From positions 55,139 to 119,138 of the forward strand of contig JAKQHR010000053.1 in assembly GCA_029557905.1 (NCBI GenBank): 64,000 nucleotides of DNA, written 5' to 3'. Each line of letters opens with the position of its first letter. The first letter of the stretch is position 1. The stretch comes from Verrucomicrobiota bacterium (lineage in GTDB: Bacteria; Verrucomicrobiota; Kiritimatiellia; JAKQHR01). The notes under the pieces are model-generated. The model had not been told where the DNA came from, ran no database searches, and saw only the letters and a list, made by a program, of their open reading frames with translations. Position numbers and translations under genes: made by a program. Below are positions 53,709 through 61,938 of the stretch, piece after piece.

Positions 53709-55856
53709 TGCGGCGTGCGGCCCTTTGGCGGGCCGTTCAACGGCATATTCCGGATTCTCTTGGGACCGTTTCATCATCTCCACCCACTGGACTTCCGCCT
53801 CTTTCATCATCCCGCGGCATTCGTAAAGCCGGGCGCGCTCTTCATAGGCGGGCAGGAAATCAGGCACCAGAATCTGGATGCGGTCCAGCCGGCTGTCGGC
53901 TTCCGGGAAATTCTTCTGTTCAATGTCGGCCCTGACCCTGGTGAGCATGTCCCAGGCAAGTTCCACTAGAGAGGCGCTGGCATCCGCCGGAATCTCCGCC
54001 ACGTCTTCCGCTGCCGGCTCGGGGCGTTCCGGTGTTTTGTCTATTTTGGTTTTTTCCGGCATCGGCTGGCCCGGCGCCAGCCCGCTGACCCGGCAGAAAT
54101 ACAGCTCGTCAAGGGCAACACTCAGCGCCCGGTCGAGCGACAGAATCGCCAGCTCCGCGCCGCGCTCCTGAAGACGCAGCGCCTCCAGGCGGCCCGGCAG
54201 GCCCAGTTCCTCCGATGCCTTGACGAGATCCTCGATTTCCTTGCGGTCATTCCTGAAGGCTTTTGAAACTTTTCTCATGTCCGTCCATGACTTCTGGAGA
54301 GCCTGACCGGCCAGCGTGATCTCGCGCTCCGCGCGCGCGAGGATGCCCGCATGGCCGCTGCGGGCCGCCTCCAGCGCCTTGACGCGTTCACTTCTCTGGC
54401 CGGACATCCACTCGAAAATCGGGATCTCAACGGAGAAGCCGACCCACCATTCATCACCATCGGAGCTTCCGTAGGCCGTTTCTGTTGCGAAGCCGCTGGT
54501 GATTTCCGTTTCGCGGCTCCGGCTGGACGCCGTCTGCAGGGAAGAACCCTCGCTGGCGCCGGCCTCATAATCTCCGCCGGTTGTGGTCCGCTCCTCTGTT
54601 TCGTAGCGGACAGTCTGGCGTTCGGAATTCTGCGACGTGGTGCTGGTCTCGGTTCTGCTGCTTTCGACGGTGCGCCGGCGGCGGTCATCGCTGTCCCAGC
54701 GCGTATAGGACACCTCGACACTGTTGAACCACGGATAGTTCGCGGCGCGCGCCTCGCGCCATTCGCCTTCATACAGCAGCGTGTTCCAGTGCGCGGCGAG
54801 CACATCGGGCCGCTGCGGCGCGAGTTCCCGAGCCAGTTCCTCCAGCCGCGAGGTGCCGTCTTCCGGCTGCAGCGTGCAGATAGCGCCCTCCTCCACCTCG
54901 CTGAATGTCACGCGGCCGGGTTCAACGCCGGTCAGCATCCGGAAGCGCTGCCGCCATGAGGCGAGCTGGACCGCTTCCCGCTCCCGGTCTGCGTCCGCCG
55001 CCGTCAGCCGCAGACGGGCATCCAGATAGTCGCTGCGGCTGATGCTGCCCTCCTCCATGGCACGCCGGACCTCCTCATGGATGGCGAGGCAATCTTCCGC
55101 GAAGGCTTCCCGGACCTTGAGCATGCGTTCACCATAGGCAATCTTGAGCGCGGCCTCCACGGTGTCGCAAATGAGTTCGTGTTCCTCCACCACCAGTTCC
55201 GCCTGCGCCATCCACCGCTCCGCGCGCGCGGCGGCGCCGGCGGCCGACAGGAGCCACGGATTGGGCGGGAAATAGCGCAGCCCCAGACGGTAGCTGTCCT
55301 CATTCTGGTCCTCGACGTCAACCGTGTACGACGAACTGGTATAGCGGGTGTTCCTGCGCGAGGACTGGCTCCCCTGCGATTCAGTCGCTGAATCACGGGT
55401 GCCGGAGGAACTTTCATCGAATATGCCGCCCTGCCATGAATCGGAAGCGGACCGCTCGGACCCCGCCTCGGAGGAAGAGCTTGATTCGGAACCGGATCTT
55501 CTGCTGCTTCCCGTTTCGGTTTCACGCGCCCAGCCGCTTGAATCCTCGTCCTCGCGGCCAAACCCGAAATTGATTTCCGGGGAACGCATGGTCACGGCCT
55601 CCGCGATGTTTCCAGACGCGCGGAAAACCTGCGCCCTCATGGCGCCAATCCGGGGATGAGTGGCCAGGGCATAGGACACCGCCTGAGAGAGCTCCACGGG
55701 CCCGCGCCCTTCCGACACCGCCACCGCAAGTTCTTCCCGGTCGGGAAAGGGGCTCGATGCAATCAGCTTCCCGGGCGGATGAGTTGAACGGCATCCGCTG
55801 CAAAGCAGAAGCGCGGCCGCCGAGACACTGACCCACGCTGCCCTTTTCGAGTTCAT
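53694..55856 (-). CDS. TolC-like outer-membrane efflux lipoprotein with two long Ser/Thr-rich loops
   Basis: The 720-residue protein begins MNSKRAAWVSVSAAALLLCSGC; Cys22 is a likely lipidation site. Two structural repeats of the OMF type are visible, with helical hairpins around 203-300 and 485-590. At the equivalent beta-hairpin of each repeat there is a low-complexity segment of about 80 residues rich in Ser, Thr, Glu and Arg (about 101-187 and 388-468), which should form extracellular loops. A C-terminal tail (about 620-710) looks helical/TPR-like and is extra to TolC. It is the last gene of the VTC operon and would be the outer-membrane exit for the HlyD partner. Confidence 0.83.
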   Translation of the reverse strand: MNSKRAAWVSVSAAALLLCSGCRSTHPPGKLIASSPFPDREELAVAVSEGRGPVELSQAVSYALATHPRIGAMRAQVFRASGNIAEAVTMRSPEINFGFGREDEDSSGWARETETGSSRRSGSESSSSSEAGSERSASDSWQGGIFDESSSGTRDSATESQGSQSSRRNTRYTSSSYTVDVEDQNEDSYRLGLRYFPPNPWLLSAAGAAARAERWMAQAELVVEEHELICDTVEAALKIAYGERMLKVREAFAEDCLAIHEEVRRAMEEGSISRSDYLDARLRLTAADADREREAVQLASWRQRFRMLTGVEPGRVTFSEVEEGAICTLQPEDGTSRLEELARELAPQRPDVLAAHWNTLLYEGEWREARAANYPWFNSVEVSYTRWDSDDRRRRTVESSRTETSTTSQNSERQTVRYETEERTTTGGDYEAGASEGSSLQTASSRSRETEITSGFATETAYGSSDGDEWWVGFSVEIPIFEWMSGQRSERVKALEAARSGHAGILARAEREITLAGQALQKSWTDMRKVSKAFRNDRKEIEDLVKASEELGLPGRLEALRLQERGAELAILSLDRALSVALDELYFCRVSGLAPGQPMPEKTKIDKTPERPEPAAEDVAEIPADASASLVELAWDMLTRVRADIEQKNFPEADSRLDRIQILVPDFLPAYEERARLYECRGMMKEAEVQWVEMMKRSQENPEYAVERPAKGPHAASGAE

Positions 55857-55904
55857 CAGCCTCCGCCATTCCGCCCGCACCGCTTTTGTATCCGCCCGGC
55901 GCAC

Positions 55905-57047
55905 TCAGAACCACCGGCCGTCAGAGGTGCGGATCTGCACACTTTCGCCCGGAACCAGATCGTTCTCCTCCAGAAGCTCCAGCACCACGCGGCGCCCGCG
56001 CACAATCTGGTTCGCAAAAGGACTCAGCCGGGTCGGCAAATCGTTCACTTCCGGCGAAACGGCAGTCACTTTCGCGGGAACCCGGTGCCGGCTTCCGCTG
56101 GAATTGCGCCACACCCACGCCCGCTGGCCGACCTGCATGCTGGCGACATAGACCTCGGGCAGATAACCCACCACCTGCGATGATTTCTCCTGCACGATGC
56201 GGATCACCGGCATGCCTGCAATGATCACCTCTCCGGGATCACCCCAAATAGAGGCCACGACGCCGTCCTGCGTCGCGCGCAGCACATAGTTGTTGCGTTC
56301 ACGCTCGCGGGAGGCGCGGCTTTTCTCCAGAACCTTCAGGCGGTTCTGCATCTGCCGCGCGATGGCCCCCGCAATATCTTCGCCGTCCTTCGCCCCGATC
56401 CACTCGATGAGCTGGTCGCGGTCACGCACGGCGGACCGCAGGCGCTCATCGGCGACAGCGATCAGGCCGGGATAGGACTTCATCATCTCCTCCAGCGCGG
56501 CCAGCCGGGGACGGATTTCAGCCACGGCATCCTCAGTCAGGGTTCTCTTTTCAATCAGCGGCAGCAGCCGGCTGTATTCTTTTTTGAGCTGGTCAAGTTC
56601 GCCCTGCGCGCTCTTGTGCTCCATTTGAACCTGGCCCAGCTGGAACTCGGCTTCCTTCACGGCCGTCTCAAACTGCCGCACCATCTGAAGCATGTCCCGG
56701 GCCATGCTGCCCTCGGTTTCCACGCGCTCCACTTCGTATTCGGCGAGGTCCGCATCAAGAACCGTGGTGTCCAGGCGCGCAAGAGCCTGTCCGGCCCTGA
56801 CGCGCTCTCCCAGCGTCACGTCAATCGAAAGCAGCCGGGCTGTATCCAGCGGGGCCACAGCCTCCACCACGGCGTCCACCGTGCCGGTGATGTTGCCAAA
56901 CCTCGCGCTCCGGCCGTAGATCCAGATGGCCGCCGCGATGGCCAGCAGCCAGCCCAGAACGGGCCAGTTCCGGATGATCCGGCGCCATGTGAACACAAAC
57001 CGCCTCCTGCCATGCTGATCCTTTACCGCGTTGATCTGCTCCTTCAT
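55905..57047 (-). CDS. HlyD-family periplasmic adaptor (membrane fusion protein)
   Basis: The 380-residue protein has one N-terminal TM (about 28-45), a split barrel-sandwich domain (GTVDAVVEAVAPLDTARLLSIDVTLGERVRAGQALARLD and, near residue 255, VLRATQDGVVASIWGDPGEVIIAGMPVIRIV) and a long coiled-coil hairpin between them. This is the layout of adaptors that bridge an inner-membrane machine to TolC. It begins 2 bp after the DUF4956 gene, and no ABC or RND pump is adjacent, so the inner-membrane partner may be the DUF4956 protein. Confidence 0.92.
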   Translation of the reverse strand: MKEQINAVKDQHGRRRFVFTWRRIIRNWPVLGWLLAIAAAIWIYGRSARFGNITGTVDAVVEAVAPLDTARLLSIDVTLGERVRAGQALARLDTTVLDADLAEYEVERVETEGSMARDMLQMVRQFETAVKEAEFQLGQVQMEHKSAQGELDQLKKEYSRLLPLIEKRTLTEDAVAEIRPRLAALEEMMKSYPGLIAVADERLRSAVRDRDQLIEWIGAKDGEDIAGAIARQMQNRLKVLEKSRASRERERNNYVLRATQDGVVASIWGDPGEVIIAGMPVIRIVQEKSSQVVGYLPEVYVASMQVGQRAWVWRNSSGSRHRVPAKVTAVSPEVNDLPTRLSPFANQIVRGRRVVLELLEENDLVPGESVQIRTSDGRWF

Positions 57048-57049
57048 AC

Positions 57050-57733
57050 CTACAGCTCCACCGTGGTTCTGTGCATCAGCAGATTCGCGCCGATCAGTCC
57101 CTCGACCGCGTGCAGGCCGTCCACGAGATCGGCCTGATAGGTCGGATCGAGAAGCTTGACATGGTATGAGTATTCAATCATGTCCCCCTGAACCGCCTCG
57201 CGCATCGCAATCAGCGCAAAGGACGAGCAGCATTCCCGCATCACATCCTGCACGTCGGCCTCGTGTTCAAATTCGGCGGGGAGCATGAACCGCAGCAGGC
57301 CCTCATACTCGCGCCGCGACGCAAAAGGCGACCAGTGCAGAATCAGCGCCACCGCCGAGATGGTTATCGTGCCCAGGATGGCCACATTGAACGTGTTGGC
57401 GCCGCACGCGATGCCGATGCCCAGCGTGGAAAACAGGAACACCATGTCGCGGGGATCCCGCACGGGGGTGCGGAAACGAATGATCGCCAGTGTGCCGAGA
57501 ATGCCCAGGCCGCGCGCGAGGTTGTTGCCGATGGCCATGATCAGCATGCAGACGATGATGCCGGAAAGGATCAGGGTGTGCACGAACGATCGCGAATAGG
57601 AGAAGCCCTGAAAGGTCCAGGTGTAGACAAATGCGATCGCGGAGCACAGGATGAAGCTCAGGAGGAACGACAGCATGATCTGTTCAGCCCCCAGGTATTC
57701 AACCGGCGCAAACGCTGTCAGAAACTCATCCAT
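57050..57733 (-). CDS. DUF4956 membrane protein
   Basis: The 227-residue protein has four predicted TM segments in its first 140 residues (about 15-36, 42-62, 68-100 and 108-125) with the conserved LGTLAIIRFRTPVRDPRDMVFLFSTLGIGIACG. The cytoplasmic C-terminus is about 90 residues. DUF4956 genes often lie beside VTC-domain genes; the function is unknown. ATG 57733 lies 22 bp after the VTC stop. Confidence 0.9.
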   Translation of the reverse strand: MDEFLTAFAPVEYLGAEQIMLSFLLSFILCSAIAFVYTWTFQGFSYSRSFVHTLILSGIIVCMLIMAIGNNLARGLGILGTLAIIRFRTPVRDPRDMVFLFSTLGIGIACGANTFNVAILGTITISAVALILHWSPFASRREYEGLLRFMLPAEFEHEADVQDVMRECCSSFALIAMREAVQGDMIEYSYHVKLLDPTYQADLVDGLHAVEGLIGANLLMHRTTVEL

Positions 57734-57755
57734 AGCTTTCCTTGTTTTTCGACCA

Positions 57756-58586
57756 TCAGAAACCCAGCAGCTCGACCGCATAATCCGGCACCCCCGGCAG
57801 GCCGCTGAACAGGGACTCCGCCCACACCGCCGAAGAGTACTTGCAGTTGCCGCACCGTATCAAATCAAATCTTTTCACCGCATCAATCATCCACTGCGGC
57901 GCGTCACGCAGCGTCTTCAGCTCCAGCACCACGCCGGAGTACCGGTTCTGCTGGTTCTGCACGATCCCCGTGTCCATCGCGATCCATTCGCGGCCCGTGC
58001 CCCAGTCGGTCCAGCCGTTTGAGGGCAGATAGCAGAGCTGGCGGTCAAAAGTCACCCGCGCATAGTGATCAATCTTCCCGAAATACGATTCGCGCACGTA
58101 GCGCAGCAGCAGGACCGGCTCCGCCCCGACCTCCCGCATCAGGCGCTTGAATTCAAGAAAGCCCTCCTCTTCCGCGCGGTTCTTGAAGCGGAGATCAAGC
58201 CGGTCCTCACGGATCAGCGCCTCGCTCCACGCCTCAAAAGGGATCGAGGCGCGCGACTTGACGATCACCCCGTTGAACTTCCGCTTCACCTCCAGATACA
58301 CCTTGCCGGTTCCCGGCTCGCCGTAGGTTCGCGCCCGGAGCTTGAACCGGTTCAGGGACTCCCGCTGCTTGGCGTGATGAAGTGAAAAATCCGCGGTGTC
58401 AAACTGAATGGTGGTGATGGTGTATTCCGGCGGATTGCCCGTCCCGTTCGGGTCCGGGAGACAAAAAGGCGCAATGTATTCTCTTACTTCCGGCACAAGG
58501 GCGGGGGGAATGATATACTTCGCCTCGTGCCGCTCAACCTGGACTTGCGCCCGGGCCAGCGTCTTCTCTTTGACGTTCTTTTTCAA
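57756..58586 (-). CDS. VTC-domain polyphosphate polymerase-like protein
   Basis: The 276-residue protein is nearly all VTC domain, the tunnel-shaped fold in which yeast Vtc4 makes polyphosphate from ATP. The basic and acidic residues expected to line the tunnel are present: RHEAKYIIP, FNRFKLRARTYG, VYLEVKRKFNGVIVKSR, LRYVRESYF, ARVTFDRQL and the late VVLELKTL. It has no SPX or TM segment, so it is cytoplasmic. I chose TTG 58586 because GGGGAAG lies 6 nt upstream, giving a 53-bp overlap with the preceding gene. Bacterial homologues may make polyphosphate or act on another polymer. Confidence 0.88.
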   Translation of the reverse strand: MKKNVKEKTLARAQVQVERHEAKYIIPPALVPEVREYIAPFCLPDPNGTGNPPEYTITTIQFDTADFSLHHAKQRESLNRFKLRARTYGEPGTGKVYLEVKRKFNGVIVKSRASIPFEAWSEALIREDRLDLRFKNRAEEEGFLEFKRLMREVGAEPVLLLRYVRESYFGKIDHYARVTFDRQLCYLPSNGWTDWGTGREWIAMDTGIVQNQQNRYSGVVLELKTLRDAPQWMIDAVKRFDLIRCGNCKYSSAVWAESLFSGLPGVPDYAVELLGF

Positions 58587-59904
58587 TTGACTGCTTCCCC
58601 TTGTCCATCGGCCGGCCCCTGCCGGGCAGACGGAAAGTACCATCAAAATACTCGATCACATGTCCTTTTTCAATCAGCCATGTTACAGACTGAATCAGTT
58701 CGGCGGTCTCCCCGGAGTCGGCCGCGCCGCCGGGCGCGAGGGCCTCCAGCACCGCCGGCAGCTTGGAATCCGGATGCGATTCAACGAACTCCAGGATGGA
58801 CCGTATCAGGGGAACGGCATGGCCGGGATCAATCGGACTGGGTTTGATGGCCGACACATAGTGATCGCTTCCCTTCGACCGGAACACATGCAGGCCCATG
58901 TGCTTGAGCGCAGGCTGCAGCGCGAGCGCCAGAGTGAACGGGCGCTTGGTCTCGCGATTCCATGCCTGCCGGATCCGCGCCGTGAGCGATTCATCCGGGA
59001 GCTGCGCGATCAGCGCGGCCGGCATGATCACCCGGCTCCTGCTGTGCATCATCCGGTTCAGATGCTTCTCCCTCAGAAGGGCCTCCGCCTGGTCGCGCGT
59101 CAGCCCGGGCGCATCCGCCGGGGCGGATTTCGGGCGGTAAACAGTCGTCCGGCGGCAGGAGTTCCGCCATTCCTCAATCACATCCTGATCATGAATCATC
59201 TCAATCCGCGCGCGGCAGTCCTGCAGGGACATGCCGGCATAATGCTTGGCATGCAGCTCCTGAAGCGCCGCATTGAATCCGTGATAGTTTGGCGGTCCCA
59301 GCAGCAGGCCCGTCTTCGGGCAGCGCCCCACACAGACAAATTTTCCGGCGGGTGGCTCGGTCTCCTGCTCCTCCACCGCGAAATGCACATCAAGATGCGC
59401 AGCGAGAACATGCTGCTCCAGATCCGCTTTGTTCAGGAACACCAGCTGGCACACCCCGCACTGATGAAATTCGAGCGACTGCCCTTTGGGCGCCGTCAGT
59501 TTGATGAGATAGTGCCGGGCATCCGAAAGGAAAATCGAAGCCAGCCCGAAAAGCGGGAAGGCCTGCTTGCGGGCACGGACAAGATGCACCACGGCCCCGA
59601 TGTTGTTCTTCTCCGGCAGGAAATGGACTTCGGCGTTCAGCGGCTCCACACGCGGCGGGCGCGGAGCCCGTTGCGGATCGCGGAGGCGTTCGCGACGCTC
59701 CCCGGAATGGTCCCGGCGCGGAGGCCGGCGGTCCCGGTCGCGCGCATCACGCGGAGGACGGTCCCGGCGGGGACGGCGGGGGCGCTCCTCATCCCGGTCC
59801 CCGCCCGCACAGGAATTCACGGAGGGCGCCTTCTTCGCCCAGTCGGGTTCGAAATTGAGATTCAGCAGCAGATCTGCGCCGTCGTTGTGGTCGTCTGATG
59901 TCAT
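58534..59904 (-). CDS. Hypothetical protein with Arg-rich segment and C2H2-type zinc finger
   Basis: The 456-residue protein starts MTSDDHNDGADLLLNLNFEP. Residues about 37-86 are low complexity, rich in Arg, Pro and Asp (RRPRRDRPPRDARDRDRRPP). Residues 149-170 read CGVCQLVFLNKADLEQHVLA followed by AH, which is C-x2-C-x12-H-x4-H, the classical C2H2 spacing. A second Cys/His-rich part follows (CVGRCPKTG...HAKHYAG). The C-terminus (about 400-440) looks like a winged helix. Nucleic-acid binding is likely. I do not recognise a family. It is first in the VTC operon and diverges from the transglutaminase-like gene. Confidence 0.8.
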   Translation of the reverse strand: MTSDDHNDGADLLLNLNFEPDWAKKAPSVNSCAGGDRDEERPRRPRRDRPPRDARDRDRRPPRRDHSGERRERLRDPQRAPRPPRVEPLNAEVHFLPEKNNIGAVVHLVRARKQAFPLFGLASIFLSDARHYLIKLTAPKGQSLEFHQCGVCQLVFLNKADLEQHVLAAHLDVHFAVEEQETEPPAGKFVCVGRCPKTGLLLGPPNYHGFNAALQELHAKHYAGMSLQDCRARIEMIHDQDVIEEWRNSCRRTTVYRPKSAPADAPGLTRDQAEALLREKHLNRMMHSRSRVIMPAALIAQLPDESLTARIRQAWNRETKRPFTLALALQPALKHMGLHVFRSKGSDHYVSAIKPSPIDPGHAVPLIRSILEFVESHPDSKLPAVLEALAPGGAADSGETAELIQSVTWLIEKGHVIEYFDGTFRLPGRGRPMDKGKQSIEKERQREDAGPGASPG

Positions 59905-60002
59905 TTGCCTCGCAATGTACGTCATTCGACAGACCGATTCCAGCATTTTCCCGCGGCGGCCCCTCATTCGCTATTGATTCGGCCCCGCGGAGCGTTAAAG
60001 TG

Positions 60003-61712
60003 ATGCCCATGAACACGAACAGAGAACTGCTCGAAAAACAGTCATCGGCCGTCACGCTCTCCGACATGGAGATTTTCATATTCCCGGAACTGCTTTTCAG
60101 CCTTGTGCTGGCGAACATCATGTCTCCGCGCATCTGGGAATGGCGCAAAGACAAGTGGTTCGACAAGCTGGACAGGATGACCCCCTACCGGCGCATCCTG
60201 CGCCTCAAGCAGTTCATCATAGACCACTACGAGTTCAACCTCGATCTGGAGACCTGGGGCCTCACCAGCCAGCAGCGGGAAGTGGCCCGGTTCAAAGAGT
60301 GGATTGACGAAAAGACACTGAGCGAAAGCAATGCCCTGTTCGGTTATGAGGGCGACCGGTATTATTTCGACATGGATATCCGCAAGCACTTCGGCCTCGA
60401 CCAGTACACCAGCGACACCATCCCCTACTGGAAAACGGAAACCGTCGAGGCCATGGACGCCTTCCGCTTCAAGCCCGGCTATTCCGGCGGCGCGGGGGAA
60501 TGCGTCTCGCTGGCGGCGCTTTACGCGGCGGCCCTGTTCATCATCTGCAAAGTGCCCCTTGAGGACATCTTCCTGATGGCCACCCCGCTCCACTCGCAGA
60601 ACTTTGTGGACGTGAAGGACGGCATCATCACCAACAACCGCCGCATCGTCACCAAGCCCATGTGGTTCAACGGGACCGAACTGACCGCCAAGGCCCAGCG
60701 GGCCCTGCGCAATGAGCAGGTGACCATCGTCACCCATGTCAGCGGGCACATTCACGTGATGTATCCCGAAGCCACCATAGACACCGCCGCCATGGACCGT
60801 TTCACGAACAAGCTTTCGTCGTTCCTGACCACCACCGTGGACATGGATATTCTGACCAGCTTCCTGCGCTTCAACCGCGAGCTGCAGGAATGCTTCCAGG
60901 TTGAGCACGTCTGCCACGGCAAGCCCCGCTATATCCCGCTCAACACCGCCTTCCTCTATGAAGACTCCAGCGCCTTCCGCATGGACAGCCAGACGCGCGA
61001 CAAGCTCCTGGCGGACATTGATGAATACAAATTCTTCAGCGCGCCGATCGAGGGGCGCATCTCGCTGAACAAGTTCGAGGATTTCTTCAGGAAGAACAAG
61101 GTGGACGCCAGCAGGCCCGACGATGTAATGAAGCTGGTGCAGTCCTTCAACTGCGAACATTCCCGCGCCTATGAAATCATGGAGGCCCTGATGCAGTTCA
61201 TCCATGTCGAACCGCGTCTGCCGGGGCGCGAAAAGACTTATGTGACCCGCGATCCGCTCGAGATTGACCCGGAAATGAGCCGGGAACAGATCGAAGAATA
61301 TCTGCTTTCTGTGCGCGGGACGCATCCCGTCGCCGGGCTGGCCTTCCACGCCCTGCGCGATGTGGCCCGCGCCGGCTGGGAGCCCTTCATGAAAGCCGCC
61401 ATCGAACGCAATCCCGTCGCGGTGAGCGGCGCCGCGGAAAAGTCAGATGAGGAAGTCATCCGGCTGCTGGACGAGTTCGACGGCGAATCCATCTACGACG
61501 GAAGCCGCCTTGCCCAGCCCGACGAAGTCTGGAACTTCAGGCGCGGTGACGGAATCGAAAAAGCCGTCTGCCTTGCGGACATCCTGAAAAACCGGCATCC
61601 GGAACAGGCCGTTCAGATTCGATGCGGGAACGGCCGCGCCGAACTGACCTGCGGCACCGTCTGTGCCGCATGGGACACCGCCAAGGGCCTGTCTGTCGAG
61701 CTGAGCATCTGA
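60003..61712 (+). CDS. Transglutaminase-like cysteine protein
   Basis: The 569-residue cytoplasmic protein (MPMNTNRELLEKQSSAVTLSD) has a central GGAGECVSLAALYAAALFIICKVP followed by DIFLMATPLHSQNFVDVKDG. Cys167, His197 and a nearby Asp resemble the transglutaminase/peptidase triad of bacterial TGase-like proteins. The C-terminal half is helical with charged repeats (DPEMSREQIEEYL) and an HVEPRLPGREKTY segment. GGAG lies 10 nt before ATG 60003; ATG 60009 is the alternative. No signal peptide. Its target is unknown; it is divergent to the VTC operon, 98 bp away. Confidence 0.75.
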   Translation: MPMNTNRELLEKQSSAVTLSDMEIFIFPELLFSLVLANIMSPRIWEWRKDKWFDKLDRMTPYRRILRLKQFIIDHYEFNLDLETWGLTSQQREVARFKEWIDEKTLSESNALFGYEGDRYYFDMDIRKHFGLDQYTSDTIPYWKTETVEAMDAFRFKPGYSGGAGECVSLAALYAAALFIICKVPLEDIFLMATPLHSQNFVDVKDGIITNNRRIVTKPMWFNGTELTAKAQRALRNEQVTIVTHVSGHIHVMYPEATIDTAAMDRFTNKLSSFLTTTVDMDILTSFLRFNRELQECFQVEHVCHGKPRYIPLNTAFLYEDSSAFRMDSQTRDKLLADIDEYKFFSAPIEGRISLNKFEDFFRKNKVDASRPDDVMKLVQSFNCEHSRAYEIMEALMQFIHVEPRLPGREKTYVTRDPLEIDPEMSREQIEEYLLSVRGTHPVAGLAFHALRDVARAGWEPFMKAAIERNPVAVSGAAEKSDEEVIRLLDEFDGESIYDGSRLAQPDEVWNFRRGDGIEKAVCLADILKNRHPEQAVQIRCGNGRAELTCGTVCAAWDTAKGLSVELSI

Positions 61713-61852
61713 AGAATTTCAGCGAGAGCATTCCCCTTTTATAAACGCCGCTCTTAAACTCTGTGGCAAACTCTTCATGGGAAAAGACAGAAAACTTTCT
61801 ATCACGCCAAAATGCGTGAACACAAGAAAGGATTTCGCCATTTTGGGCCACA

Positions 61853-61926
61853 TTTGGGCCCTTTTTGCTTGACTTTATGTTTTAAATCTGTAGATAGAGA
61901 GAAAACTTACCAATAACTTGTTCGGC
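61853..61926 (+). promoter_or_regulatory. Candidate cassette promoter and attI-like site
   Basis: TTGACT (61869-61874), 16 bp and TAGATA (61891-61896) form a good sigma-70 promoter, with short T tracts at 61841, 61853 and 61862 upstream. Downstream, AATAAC-TT-GTTCGGC (61912-61926) has the arrangement of an integron attI simple site: two inverted core boxes around a short spacer, with the cut expected between G61920 and T61921. The gene-free stretch 61713-61938 holds no integrase gene. Confidence 0.55.
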
Positions 61927-61938
61927 AGGAGGTAAGAC

